Positions 52,580 through 62,930 of a stretch of 64,000 nucleotides of DNA are shown here, piece by piece; the first letter of the stretch is position 1, and every line of letters starts with the position of its first letter. Both the position numbers and the translations under genes were made by a program. The stretch lies in the NCBI GenBank assembly GCA_018136815.1, contig CM030942.1, positions 869,797 to 933,796 on the forward strand, given 5' to 3'. Under the pieces are notes generated by a model. The model did not search any database. It saw only the letters and a list, made by a program, of their open reading frames with translations, and was not told where the DNA came from. Source of the stretch: Isochrysis galbana (Eukaryota > Haptophyta > Isochrysidales > Isochrysidaceae).

Positions 52580-53704
52580 ATGCATCGCCGGCGGCTGGCG
52601 GCGGGAGTGTTCACCTCGGCGTCCTTGGTGGTCCACCGCACCAAAAGTACTAACGCCTTGTCCGCAGGCACCAATGACGAGAGAAAGCCGCCTGCCCCCG
52701 CGTCGCGTACCATCTGGGAGCAATTGACACGGCCCCCTCCATTCGAATCTAAGGCGCCATCTCGGTTCAACCTCGAGACGTATGCAGGCCGTGCTCTACA
52801 CTTCCTCGATACCCTTGGCGATCTAAGCACACTAACGATGACTGGCGAGAATCTGCGTGAGCAGCAGAAGCTCCTCGCTCGTCACGCCGCTGGCGAGGTC
52901 ACCGGTGCAACGGATGCTGAGCTATGGCGAGCTCGGAAAGTGATCTCCTCTTCTGTACACCCCGAGACAGGGCAAGAGATCCCGGTTCCTCTCCGATTTT
53001 CAGCCTTCGCTCCCGCAAACCTTATCATCAGTCTCGGCCTGCTCCGACCAGACGCGACTCTCGTCTCGACAGCATTCTTTCAGTGGCTAAACCAAACATA
53101 CAACGCTGCCGTGAACTGGCAAAACCGCGCAAGCGGCGAAGCAGCTTCCATGGAAAAACTTGCCATTAGCTATTTTGCGGCCACTGGCGCTGCCTTAGCC
53201 ATTGGTGTGGGTGCCATGCCACTGCTCCAGCGTTTAGGAATTTCTGGGAGGCTGGTCCAGCTCACCGTACCCGCAACCGCCGTGTCAATCGCCTCAGTGG
53301 TCAACCTTGTGCTAACACGTTGGAGTGAGGTCACAGATGGTATTGAGGTTTACACGGAAGATGGACTTGCGCTTGGCACTTCGAAGGCTGCTGGCGTGCT
53401 TGCTGTCGGAAAATGCGCGGTGACTCGTGTACTTTGGACCTTTTGTATTCTCACGGCGGCCCCGGTAGTTAATGCAAGTGTCCTTCGATGGCTTCCGTTC
53501 ATTGCCGCTTCTTCCTCAGCATCACTAGCCTTGGAAGCTGGTGTGATCTTCTTTAGCATCTGGCTCTCGGTACCTCTTTGCCTTGCTGTGTGGCCACAGC
53601 GCGATTCGGTCGTTGCCTCGACACTTGAGCCAGTCTTTTGCCACCTCAAGCATCCTGTGACGGGCAACTCGGTGGATCTGGTTTTCTTCAACAAAGGGTT
53701 GTAA
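52580..53704 (+). CDS. Sideroflexin (mitochondrial amino-acid/tricarboxylate carrier family)
   Basis: 374 residues from ATG, single exon. It follows sideroflexins from end to end: FNLETYAGRALHFLDTLGDL (human STFLGRARHFFTVTDPRNL), AELWRARKVISSSVHPETGQ ([20 protein letters not shown]), the HPETG motif, FFQWLNQTYNAAVNWQNR (FWQWVNQSFNAIVNYSNR), GVGAMPLLQRL, four to five hydrophobic spans, and the family C-terminus VDLVFFNKGL (VVYYNKGL). Sideroflexin 1 imports serine into mitochondria for one-carbon metabolism, and others influence iron-sulfur and heme work. A basic, hydroxylated N-terminus (MHRRRLAAGVFTSASLVV) suits mitochondrial import. Confidence 0.93.
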   Translation: MHRRRLAAGVFTSASLVVHRTKSTNALSAGTNDERKPPAPASRTIWEQLTRPPPFESKAPSRFNLETYAGRALHFLDTLGDLSTLTMTGENLREQQKLLARHAAGEVTGATDAELWRARKVISSSVHPETGQEIPVPLRFSAFAPANLIISLGLLRPDATLVSTAFFQWLNQTYNAAVNWQNRASGEAASMEKLAISYFAATGAALAIGVGAMPLLQRLGISGRLVQLTVPATAVSIASVVNLVLTRWSEVTDGIEVYTEDGLALGTSKAAGVLAVGKCAVTRVLWTFCILTAAPVVNASVLRWLPFIAASSSASLALEAGVIFFSIWLSVPLCLAVWPQRDSVVASTLEPVFCHLKHPVTGNSVDLVFFNKGL

Positions 53705-53964
53705 TGCCGAGGGAGGCAAGGCGCGCCTTGTCACGCACTCTCTGCGACGCATCATCGCGTCGTCGAAGCAGACTGGCGAAATCTCAACTACGAGCATCTC
53801 GACCACCCCCAAGGGGTCTGTGGAGAATATGCTATGGAGCTCGCCTCACCCAACCCGTGTATGTTAACATGCCGTGGCACGGACGACGTGTAAGAGGATA
53901 GGTGTGACATGTGATAAATTGCCTCTACTTTTGTTTCCAACAATTATTCTTAGCCCACTATGCA
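53705..53964. other. 3' flank of the sideroflexin gene
   Basis: No gene. Ends at the tail of the next repeat. Confidence 0.35.
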
Positions 53965-54652
53965 TAAACCTTTTCATAGTCTCACCGCACACGCGGCCGT
54001 GGACCCTCTGCTTTCTTCTCACGCAGCAAAAACTTCCTACACCCCCACTCCCCCGGCCCTTCCCCCCCGCCATCAGGCGACTCCCCCCGTGCACTACTAG
54101 GGGGGTAGGTAGAGTTGAAGGGCTTAGATATGGTCCGGTGGCCCGCGCCCCCCTCCGGTGATCGTTCCCCCCCTTCCTCCTGTGTCTCCGGGTGGGCGGC
54201 GGCCTCGATGCCGACATATTCTGTAAACAGGCGCGGGACTTACCAATTTTTCCTTCTCCGCGCTCTGTCTCCCCTCTCCTGCGGCACGCGCGATGGCGCG
54301 CCTGCGGCAGGCCTCCAGCTGCCCTCTGGCGACCCTTGGAGGCTCCTGGAGGCCAGTTCAGGGGGCAGAGGAGGTTGGGGCTGGGCCCTGGCCTCCCCTG
54401 CCTCTCCCTCGCTGGCGCTCCAGAGCCGCCTCTGGGGCCCCCACGCTCCACGCTGCACCTGTCTGCATGTCGACCAGGGGGGGAGGGGGGGCTGGAGTAA
54501 TTGGCTGGCCACGACTGGCCAGGGCGGGCGAATGGGACGAGCCTGTGAGTGGGAGAGTGGGTCAGTAGGGTAGTGTGCTCCTGGCAAGCCATCAGGCATG
54601 CCAGGAGGATGGGTGGTTCCTCTCCCATGGCAGGGGAGGAGTGGAGAGGGGG
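53965..54652 (-). repeat. Hairpin repeat B, copy 3 (head truncated)
   Basis: Tail ATAAACCTTTTCATAGTCTC at 53965, then the same body as 41555-42291 for nearly 700 bp, including GGTGATC-TTCCCCCC, GCGCGATGGCGCGCCTGCG and GGAGGATGGGTGGTTCC. It stops at the G run (about 54645) just before the hairpin, so its 5' end is truncated, as is common for retroposons. Confidence 0.8.
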
Positions 54653-55341
54653 GGCGAAGAGCTCGGCGAAGGCGCCGGTTAGAAGAGGCGTCGACGCCCA
54701 AAAAAACCAAAAACAAGACGGATAAAGGCCTTACATTTGCCCTTACCCCCTCGCACCCTGTCGTAAGGCCATTATGCAGCCAAAATGCCCTGATTGGAGT
54801 TTGGCCTACTACCGTTGAGGTGCTTGCAGTGGCCCAATGGCCGTATGTGTCCCTGCCCTTGTGACATAAGGCCCTTATGGGGGTAAGGCTCTTACTTTTA
54901 AGGCCCTTAAAAGTAATTGTGCCACCCCTTGGAGCACACACAGACGAAAGGGTGGCACACAAGCCAAGTGCGAGAGCGCTATTTCTTTCTCGAACATGAC
55001 GTGATGTTGACGATATGACGTGAGACAAGAATGTTTGATGTGTTGTGGTCATTGTTGCGTGTTGTGATGTCAGCAAGAGGAGAGGGTGTTCCGGAATGTG
55101 TTAGGATATGCGTGCACTGGCGCGATGTTCGATCTTGCTGGTGTGCGGAGCATATACAGTTGCAACATGATGAGGTTGCGGGGGGCTTGTAAAATGTTCC
55201 ACAAGTTGCACAAAGATTGAAAATGCCGATCTCGGACAAGGTACATATTGAGGAAGGCCAGGCTGTCGCACCGCAACAAGGACAAATACAGTGTTGTTAC
55301 ATCAAATAGCAAACAATCGGAGCCGATGCATCATAGATGCA
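54653..55341. other. Gene-free stretch
   Basis: AAGGCCTTA/TAAGGCC inverted pieces occur repeatedly from 54720 to 54925. The rest has normal composition with no recognised frame. Confidence 0.4.
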
Positions 55342-56865
55342 TCATCGGTGAAACCCAATCGAAAGAATTGGTGGCTCGGGTGGATTGCCTTTGGCTGTCG
55401 ATGATAGACCCGATCCATTCACTCGCTCACCGCGGTCATTGAATTCTGTTAGACGCCGCTTTGTGTTAAGGATGTCAACAGGAGTGTCATAGACAGCATA
55501 GAGACGTTGCTTCGGACTTTCGTTAAGATCGTCGGAGGTGCCGGGACGACGCTGTGCAAAAGATACCGGTGCAGTAGACGGTCGTGCTGGGCGAGACGCA
55601 TCATTTTCAGCTCGCACGGCGGCATACCGGGGCGAATGAGGTCTGCGGTACGGGCTATCTGTGGTTTCCGCATCCAATGAAGCGAGATCTCGAATCGGCA
55701 TCGGCTTGGCAGTGGTCATGATCGACTTTCGAGCAGCAGCGCTGAATGGACGGCTTGGAAACGCCCTCGAAGCTCGTGCCGAAGGCGTCTGTTCAAGCAT
55801 GGAAGGCGGCATACGTTCCTTTTTGGTTGACGGTTTGGGGGGCTGCCGGTGCTTTTCTGGGACGCTGAAGCCAGGTCGCGGAACGAATGCCACCCCTATT
55901 TCTGAATCTGTTGACGGCATACCTATGGCCATGGTTACGGTGTTGACCGGCACACTTGCTCGCGGCGCATCGTAGGACAGGGCTGCTGTTGGAATGTAAA
56001 GCTCCGGCGGCTCCGACATGGCATCACCATAGGAAGACGCGGGTTGTTCCAACAATAGCTCTCTTGTAAGAACAATTGGCGAAGAAGGAGGAGATAAAGT
56101 CGCATCTTGCCCATGTCCGCTTTCTAAGGCAGGCGCATGCCCGCGCCCTCGTACGCTGCGACCAGATGGCAGTGAGCAAAAGGTTGAGGGAACCGCTGAC
56201 ACTGGCCTTGAAGCCTGCTTAGGACGAATCGTGCCGCGGCTACTCGGCCAAATGGATGTTGACCTACTATCATCCAAGCTGTTACTAATTGGAATCGTCC
56301 TTGGAGTCGTTCGCCCTGACGTGTTGCGAGTGTCCTGATGTGTCGGCTTCGTCAGCTGGTCAACGTAAATCACAATTTCTTTCATCCTCTCGTGCACTCT
56401 ACACTTCAAATCTTCCAGTGCTGCCTCGACAATAGCTACTCGAGCATCAAGATTATCACGCAGATCGTTCAGAGCATTGGTCCTTTCCATAAGACCAGGA
56501 TGGGGGGGTGTTCCCAGCTGCCGCGGAGGTGCAGTAGAGCTCGCATCTAGGGCTGCGTCTATCGAATGCAAAGCTGCACCTTTGTCATCTGCACCGCGGA
56601 CGACGTGACTTTGTTCCGGGCCGAGAATGTATTCTCCACAAAACATACGATGATCGTGACCATCGCGATTGCCACTCCTCATTGGGTCTTGCTCATCTGG
56701 ATCCCACTGCATAGTAACAGTCCTCTCTTCACTTTGCTTTGTCTCAAGGATTGTAAGGCGGCGCTCCTGATCTTCGAGTATCTGTGTGATCAGCGTCACA
56801 ATGGCGCTGTCGGTCTTGCTGCCGTCCTCAACAAGTCTCTTCAAAAGTTCTGCCGCTGGGTGCAT
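55342..56865 (-). CDS. Unidentified 507-residue protein, helical N-terminus and Pro/Ser-rich remainder
   Basis: Starts at the ATG giving MHPAAELLKRLVEDG. Residues 1-45 are a helix likely to pair (TLITQILEDQERRLTILETK). A second helix (NALNDLRDNLDARVAIVEAA) leads into KEIVIYVDQL around 150. The remainder is disordered, Pro/Ser/Arg-rich, with repeated RPSTAP-like phrases (SRPVSAVPS, RPARPSTAPVS). Such RPxTA phrases are frequent in flagellar and cytoskeletal proteins of protists; that link is a guess. No domain is recognised. The open frame extends further 5' through the GA tract, but that part is low complexity. Confidence 0.6.
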   Translation of the reverse strand: MHPAAELLKRLVEDGSKTDSAIVTLITQILEDQERRLTILETKQSEERTVTMQWDPDEQDPMRSGNRDGHDHRMFCGEYILGPEQSHVVRGADDKGAALHSIDAALDASSTAPPRQLGTPPHPGLMERTNALNDLRDNLDARVAIVEAALEDLKCRVHERMKEIVIYVDQLTKPTHQDTRNTSGRTTPRTIPISNSLDDSRSTSIWPSSRGTIRPKQASRPVSAVPSTFCSLPSGRSVRGRGHAPALESGHGQDATLSPPSSPIVLTRELLLEQPASSYGDAMSEPPELYIPTAALSYDAPRASVPVNTVTMAIGMPSTDSEIGVAFVPRPGFSVPEKHRQPPKPSTKKERMPPSMLEQTPSARASRAFPSRPFSAAARKSIMTTAKPMPIRDLASLDAETTDSPYRRPHSPRYAAVRAENDASRPARPSTAPVSFAQRRPGTSDDLNESPKQRLYAVYDTPVDILNTKRRLTEFNDRGERVNGSGLSSTAKGNPPEPPILSIGFHR

Positions 56866-56924
56866 CTGTCCTGCAGCGCTACGCCCGAGTGCGGAGCAGA
56901 ATGACGACCGGAGGAGAGGCCCGA

Positions 56925-57080
56925 GAGAGCGCGCGCGCGCGAGAGAGAGAGAGAGTGAGTGAGAGAGGGAGAGAGGGAGAGTGAGAGAAAGAGAGGGGGG
57001 GGGGGGGGGGGGGGAGAAGAGGGAGAGAGAAGGAGGGAGAGAGAGAGGGAGAGAGGGAGAGAGGCAGAAGCAGAAGCAGA
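56925..57080. repeat. GA-rich tract with a long G run upstream of the 507-residue gene
   Basis: GAGAGA units, a G run of about 17 (56996-57013) and GAGGGAGA units. On the gene's strand this is a CT-rich 5' flank, as found for several other genes here. Confidence 0.85.
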
Positions 57081-57398
57081 GCAAGGGTCTGAGCCAGATT
57101 GATGTGATACACCTGGTCAGAGGTGGAGAGGTAGTTTACGGGGTTAGCTGACTGCTACGGCGGCGAGAGAGATCATCGACACTTGCAAAAACACATAACC
57201 GCCATTTTTGAAACGTCTTATTTTTCAGCTTGATTGAAACTTGTAACTTGCAGTTCGAGTGGAGTACTTTGCTACCAGCTAGCTACTCGGTGCCTAGCCA
57301 ATTCCTAGCACAATTGTTCTCCCCCTCGGTATTTTGCCACCTTGAAGGCCCTTGAGGCTTTACGGTCCTGAGTCAGGAATTGTGCTCAGCCCACACGC

Positions 57399-58540
57399 CC
57401 TACATGTGAAACACAGGAACAGTGTTTTTTCGGAGGCCCAAAACATATGTTTTTCGCTGTTTTATTTCGGGCGGCCGGCGGCCGTCATCCTCTGCATCAC
57501 TGTCGTCATCACTCTCCCACTTTACCACATCTGGGGCCCAGCCCGCTAGGGGTGGGGACGGGAAAAATCGACTTTTCAAAATTGCACCCAAATCTCCAAG
57601 AGAAAGCAAGGAGGGATTCTTCATGATGACATCAAAGCAACTACAAAGTTTCGCGAGTTGATTCTTTCGTGGTCACGAGTACGAACGCCCGCAATGCGGC
57701 GATTTTTTTGCAGTGGCCAAGGAGTTTTCTTTTAGGTAAACACACCCTCATTGCCATGAGCGCCATCCATGCGCAAGATGCAAGTGCAAGTGCTGCCGAG
57801 GGCTTCTCAAGCTCAGGCACTTCTCTGAAATTTGAGGCCCGACGATAGTCTTGCCCAATGTATGTGGTTCAAGGATAGTATTCGCTCTCACCGTCAGTGA
57901 TGTTCATTAAGATGAGCTACTTCAAACTCGCTCTGCGGCCTGGCGCGGCCCGGCGACGAGCTGCGAGCTGTCAAGTGCGTAGGCCGCGGCATGCATGGGG
58001 GAATGCAAATATTCCCACCGAGCTGCGTGGATCTTACCTAAGGCTTTGAACCATGGGACCTTGAGCTGCAGCGTTGCAGCGCTCCAATCCTCTCGCCAAT
58101 GGAGAACATTCGATCGTACACCTTGCCTGTGCAAAACGCATTTCCATCCAGCAAACGTAGCAACTTGAGGATGGGCAACGCGACATGAAGGATGAGAACG
58201 AGAGGTTTCCAAAAGCCTTCTTCATCCAACACAATGGACTTCACCTTCCGCCCAATGTCTGCCTCTATAGCATCTCATCGTCCCCATCGGTGTCGCCCAA
58301 CGATCGCCCCCGCGGCTGGGCCTGGGGCCTGGCATGGAGCGGTGGCGAGAGTAGCAAGGACAGAGGGAGGGAGGGAGGGAGGGAGCGCGACACGGGCCGC
58401 CCCTCGTCCCGCCGTGCCCCCGTGCCCCCCCCCCGCACATCTGTTTTTTACACTATTTTTCTCTGTTTTTTTCGACGGCAAAAATAAACATACTGTTTTT
58501 GCTATTTTATTTCTAAGTTTGACTGTGTTTCACATGTAGG
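57399..58540. mobile_element. hAT-type DNA transposon with inverted ends and 8-bp target duplication
   Basis: Inverted ends CCTACATGTGAAACACAG at 57399-57416 and its complement ending at 58540 are flanked by CCACACGC at 57391-57398 and 58541-58548, an exact 8-bp duplication. Both ends continue into T-rich sequence with CTGTTTTATTT-like subterminal motifs. The 1142-bp element encloses a decayed hAT transposase piece on the minus strand, so it is a deletion derivative of an autonomous hAT element. Confidence 0.9.
57922..58244 (-). pseudogene. hAT transposase fragment inside the inverted-end element
   Basis: One frame gives LILHVALPILKLLRLLDGNA, GKVYDRMFSIGERIG; the next, shifted, gives VPWFKALGKIHAARWEYLHS, PMHAAAYALD. 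In order these fit the hAT/DUF659-type pattern (llRlvD...p.mg.vYd.m...i, then RW...l..plH.AAy.LnP). The frame changes near 58100 and no catalytic N-terminal part remains. Confidence 0.65.
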
Positions 58541-58594
58541 CCACACGCCCACACGTACTGGCCCGGCCCGCAACCAAAGGGTTGGGCTGCATTG

Positions 58595-59425
58595 AAAAAA
58601 AAACCTTTTAATATTCACGCCACGCGTGCGGCTACGGGGTCAACTATTGTAGCCACGCCCAGATCCCTTCATCTCCCTCACTTCCCGCCTTGCGGCAACT
58701 CCCCTCGTGCTCTACATAGGGGGGGCGTGTGCGTGTGCTTTGTGTGTGTGGTGAGGTGTGCATGAGGGGGTGTCTCTGAAGCGTATGCTGTTGGCTACAG
58801 TGAGGTGAGTGTTGTGCCCATAGGGGCCACCCGGCCGCGGGCCGCGCCGCCGGAGCAGCGCGGCCCTTGCCAGGGCGAGAGGGGCCTCTGCCATAAGGCA
58901 TGCCCAATGCCCAATGGAGAGGTGGCTGCTGGAGCCTGACATTGATGGAGAGCTGCCAGCAGCCTGCTGCTCCCCATGGGGGAGTCCAGCATGGCTGCCA
59001 TGAGTGGTGTGGCCGGGGCCACGGGCCGTGCGGCGCGACCGGAGTCGCACACACCTGTTCGGCCTCTGTGTGCGGACGCGGCCGCTTCATCAGCGGCTCC
59101 ATGAGCGCTGGGGGGGCGCCCTCGGTGGGGGGCCCGAAGGAGAGGGGAGTCGCGTCGGCGCGCTCCATCGCGTCTAAGTATAAACTTAGTTGAGACGACA
59201 AATATACATCAACAGGCCTGCCCGGACCCACGTTCCACGTTCCGAAGCGGGCCCGTGGTAGTGCACCTGGGCCGCACCCTGGAAACCAAAGAAAGCAAAA
59301 GGAAAGAAGGGGGGAAGGGGAGGAGGTGGAGGGAAGGGAGAAAAGGACGTTGACAGCGGAGCGGTAATAGGTACCGGACATCTAGTAGGTGTGTAGCCTA
59401 GAACCTTCAAATGTTTTTTTGGGGC
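58595..59425 (-). repeat. Composite repeat: repeat C followed by hairpin repeat A, copy 1
   Basis: Read on minus, repeat C starts near 59425 (TTTGAAGGTTCTAGGC, TACACACCTACTAG) and ends near 59250. The hairpin head follows at 59192-59171 (left arm CAACTAAG, loop TTTATA, right arm CTTAG), then GCGATGGAGCGCGCC, a GC-rich body and the tail ATATTAAAAGGTTTTTTTTT at 58603-58595. This is the best full-length family A body. A short frame begins MERADATPLSFGPPTEGAPP and contains KRPRP. Confidence 0.7.
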
Positions 59426-59590
59426 CCTTGGCAAGAATAAGAATAAGAATAGACAAAACATCACATTAGATGCTCAATTGTGGCGGCACCGACGGACAGC
59501 TTACCATCGTGGATGGCCTCGGCCACATACGCAAGAAATTTGATCTGGCATGGTGCAATAATCTATCCAAACTTCACGCAATCCATCAAA

Positions 59591-60811
59591 TTAGCAGCGT
59601 GGAAGCTCGCTCCCACCCTCGAGTATTTTCTCGCTTCGGCTCAAAAGAACAGCGATCAATACAAGTGAGGCGCCCTCTAGACCTTGCTTCCCGAGGGACT
59701 CGCCCAACAACAGGTACGAAAACACAGCAGCATAGACAGGATCAAGGGCATAGATGATGGCTGCGTCTTGACCACTTATGCGCGATTGGCCCAATGCTTG
59801 CAACCATTGCGCGAGTGCAGTCGTTGCCAACGCGAGATAGCTCAATTGAGGCCAGCAATGCACAAGATCAGAGGCCATTTCAACCGATTCCGTACCCCAG
59901 AGACCTCCTGGCGAAAGCGCCAGATCACAAGCGGCCCAGATAGAACACAGGACAGCAGAGGCGGTGATGGTCGCAGCATTCAACTCTGCCGAATCTAATG
60001 GCACCTCGCAATGCTCTTGGAGAGCAACCTCGTCTAATCTAAGGATGAACCCTGCCGATGCAAATGCTGCTGCAAGCGACCACGCGTCGCCAAGATTCGG
60101 GGGAGAACCATCGAAAGACAGCAGAGTAGTTCCGCAGAGGGCAATAAACGCTGACGCCCAAGTGCGCGGAGGGGATGCACGGCCATAAACAAGTAGAGCA
60201 AGAAGAGGCACAAGCTTCACATTCAAATAGAGTAGAAAGGCTGAGCGTGACGCTGTAGTGAACTGCAACCCGACTGCCTGCAGGGCGAAGCCAGCAAAGC
60301 TAAACGCACCAAGTTCAATGCCCGCGGTCCACGTGCGCCCAACGGTGGATGGGACTGCTGGCCGTGGTCTCCATGGTGCCCCTGGCAGCCATGGCAGTGC
60401 AGCAATGGCAGCAAGAGAAAAGCGCGCTGCATTTAATGCAGAAGGAGTGCTAAGCTCGACCATCTCTTTGATAACAGCGTGCTGAGATCCCCAGATCACT
60501 GTCGCCGTATTCAGAGCGAGAAGGGCCTGCCAGAGCTGAACTTGGTGCACACTGCTCGGTGGTTCCGCCTCTCGTTCCTGCTTGTCCTCACACAGTGGTG
60601 GCTCCACGAGTGATAAGCGCGCGTTCGATCGGGGAGCAAGATGGACCGGAGAGACTCCGAGGCGGCTCACCAGACCATGGTGCGCCTGCACCGCGGCTTG
60701 AGCAGGGCACCACGCGGCGACCGCCAGCATCACGCACAACGCACCCATGGAACTTGCGAACTTTCCGTGGAGAGGAGACTCTTGTGGAGTTTCACAGCAA
60801 CGCCTCTTCAT
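59591..60811 (-). CDS. DMT superfamily (EamA-type) transporter
   Basis: 406 residues from the ATG (MKRRCCETPQES); a second ATG at codon 22 starts a hydrophobic presequence (MGALCVMLAVAAWCPAQAAV). About ten membrane helices follow in two five-helix halves: LLALNTATVIWGSQHAVIKE is the typical first EamA helix (N/A-x-x-WGS), AARFSLAAIAALPWL, AFSFAGFALQAVGLQFTTAS and FLLYLNVKLVPLLALLVYG; second half LAQWLQALGQSRISGQDAAI and DPVYAAVFSYLLLGESLG, the hallmark ending. These carriers move metabolites; the presequence could direct it to a plastid or endomembrane. Substrate unknown. Single exon. Confidence 0.85.
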   Translation of the reverse strand: MKRRCCETPQESPLHGKFASSMGALCVMLAVAAWCPAQAAVQAHHGLVSRLGVSPVHLAPRSNARLSLVEPPLCEDKQEREAEPPSSVHQVQLWQALLALNTATVIWGSQHAVIKEMVELSTPSALNAARFSLAAIAALPWLPGAPWRPRPAVPSTVGRTWTAGIELGAFSFAGFALQAVGLQFTTASRSAFLLYLNVKLVPLLALLVYGRASPPRTWASAFIALCGTTLLSFDGSPPNLGDAWSLAAAFASAGFILRLDEVALQEHCEVPLDSAELNAATITASAVLCSIWAACDLALSPGGLWGTESVEMASDLVHCWPQLSYLALATTALAQWLQALGQSRISGQDAAIIYALDPVYAAVFSYLLLGESLGKQGLEGASLVLIAVLLSRSEKILEGGSELPRC

Positions 60812-61029
60812 ATCGCGCCCGGAATCTATGAATTTCTCTCAACTCCTCACTGCTAGCTGCTAGCTGCTAGGGCGGTCAAACACTATTTTAACCCTAGTAC
60901 ATGCCTAACCCCCCCCCCCAAAGGGGGCTGGCATTCGGGTCGGGGCGCCCAAACGAAAGAATTTTTGTGCCGGACCATGTGTACATAGGCAGATTAGAAC
61001 CCCCAAAGCAGCCTAGCACATGTATGGTG
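60812..61029. other. Upstream of the DMT gene, with an isolated transposon end
   Basis: TAGGGCGGTCAAACA at 60868 is the same end as those at 20933, 52334 and 62594, in left-end orientation. A C run lies near 60910. No gene. Confidence 0.5.
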
Positions 61030-62594
61030 TAAGGCGGTCAAATAGTTAATAGTTAATAGTGGATAGTGCTTCTTTTATTAGGGGTGAAAAATGACCATCT
61101 CAGAATTGAGGATATTTGAAGATTTTTTTAGGTAGAAAGTTCCCTATACACCCAACTAGCACATATCCGGGGCCCATTAGGACCCGGACCCCCCCTTGCA
61201 CATGTGCATGAATGAAGTTATAGTGACATTTGAGAGCTGCGAAATCGACGAAAATGCGAAAGCCGCCAAAAAAAGAGGCGAACCCCCCCCAAGCTACTCG
61301 ACAAGACGTCTCGCCCGAGCTGCGGGTCAGGGGGGAGAGGCGCGGGCAAAGAGGGCTGCGTCTGCGTGCGGCAGCATGCAGCATGAGGCGTCCGCCATGC
61401 TCGCTATCGCTAGGTAGGAGGCGGAGGGGGGGGGAGCAAGCCGCCCCAAACGCCAGATTCCCGACTCGTCTTTCGACGCTGTGAGGCAGGGAGAACACCT
61501 GCCGTCAATGCTCAACCAGAGCATCGGCTGCAAGTGTTCTCTCTATGTTAGAGGTGGGGACGGGAAAAATCGACTTTTCACAATTGCACCCAAAAGTCGA
61601 TGTGAATGCATGGAGAGGTGTCTCAACGGTTGCGCAAACCCGTAGTCTTAAAGACTACCGGGTTGTCTTCGGGGGGGGGGGGGGGAGACGACAGAAAATG
61701 TCTGCATCCTTTGCCGCCTTCTGAGCAACGGTCGAAGCCTCGCCGATCTTCCCCAAGGCTCGCTCCCTCCCCCCGAGGGTCTCCCCTGTCATCTCCCCGC
61801 TTGGTGTGCCCAGGTTTGCCCTGACAACCCACTCAACAGGGCGCACAACTCATAGGGTCAGGGAGGCTCGGCGCCCGCCATTGCGCGTCGGCGAGATCCG
61901 ATCGTCGGGGCAGTCCGTCCGAGGGAGCAATGGCAGTGCCTCTGGTAGCCCTGCCCATGACGGGATTGCACCTGTGGTACCTACTGACTTTTATGGCCCT
62001 CTCCCCTCTCCTCCCTACCGCCCTTTTCCCCGAGTGCTTCCTTGAGTTTCCGCCCCCCCACCGATCCAAGCGGCGCCTTCGAGGCCATGGTGCCGGCGAC
62101 GCAGAACCACGCGGCCGAGTTCATCGCGCCCGACAGCAAGCTATGCAAGGCTAAGCTCACGTCCGAGATCCGCGCCAAGTACGATGTACTTCTTGCTACT
62201 AGCACCCCCGTCGAGAGGCTACACGCTCTCGGAAAAGCGAGTGACGAGGTGGCCGGCCAGCAGCGCGCCGACTCGCGCGCCGGTATCGCGTAGGGCAAAT
62301 TCAATCACCAAGGCGAGTGGCTCGACAGCAAAACGCAAAGCCTCGACGGAGCTCGAGGCGGTGTTTCGTATCGCTTGGCGAGAGGCGCGGCTCGGGCGGC
62401 GACTGACGATGAAAGAACAGCGCGCATCAAGTCCGGTAAGATCAAGGGGCCCCAGGGGGGGGGGTCCGGGTCCTAATGGGCCCCGGATATGTGCTAGTTG
62501 GGTGTATTGGGAACTTGCTACCGGAAAAATCCTCAAATTTCCTCAATTCTGAGATGGTCATTTTTTTCTTTTTACCCCTAATAAAACACTGTTT
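61030..62594. mobile_element. 1.57-kb DNA transposon with about 150-bp inverted ends
   Basis: The left end (TAAGGCGGTCAAATA, then TTATTAGGGGTGAAAAA, GACCATCTCAGAATTGAGGA, CACCCAACTAGCACATATCC, GGGGCCCATTAGGACCCGGA) reappears inverted at 62594-62445 with about 85-90 % identity. The terminal motif is shared with 20933, 52334 and 60868. I found no clear target duplication. The interior is GC-rich with a partial protein frame, so it may have captured host sequence. Confidence 0.75.
62085..62293 (+). other. Partial protein frame inside the 61030-62594 element
   Basis: Reads MVPATQNHAAEFIAPDSKLC, KAKLTSEIRAKYDVLLATST, PVERLHALGKASDEVAGQQR and ends. It is well mixed and unlike the shadow frames nearby. 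No family is recognised; it could be an exon of a captured gene or a relic of the element's own protein. Confidence 0.3.
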
Positions 62595-62694
62595 GACCGC
62601 CCTAAAAATCTGCCCAAATATCCAATGGAAATATCCGGATATTTTTGCCAACCCCTACACACTGGGCACGGGCTTGGTGGTGTCTGGTTGGGGT

Positions 62695-62930
62695 CTGTAG
62701 CCCGCGTGCTCCCCATGGGGGGGACCAACGTGGCTGCTATGTTGAATGTGGCCAGGGCCACGGGCCGTGTGGCGCGACTGGAGTCGCACGCACCTACTCG
62801 GCCTCAGGTGGTGGACGCGGTTGCTTCGACCGCGACTGCTCCGGGTTGTGGGGCCGTCCTCGGCGGGGGGGGCGAATGAGAGGGGATTCGCGTCGGCGCG
62901 CTCCATCGCAACTAGCTCTAAAGTTAGTTG
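62695..62930 (-). repeat. Hairpin repeat A, copy 2
   Basis: Head at 62930-62909 (left arm CAACTAAC, altered loop, right arm GCTAGTTG), then GCGATGGAGCGCGCC and the short frame MERADANPLSFAPPAED, which shifts afterwards. The body continues to about 62695 (CTCCCCATGGGG, CACGGCCCGTG), where it is cut near repeat E. Confidence 0.7.

Noticed and set aside
58644..59381. A 245-codon minus frame as a host gene
   Set aside because: It lies wholly in the composite repeat C/A and its phrases recur in other copies in shifted frames; only the MERA start region is kept as a possible micro-frame.
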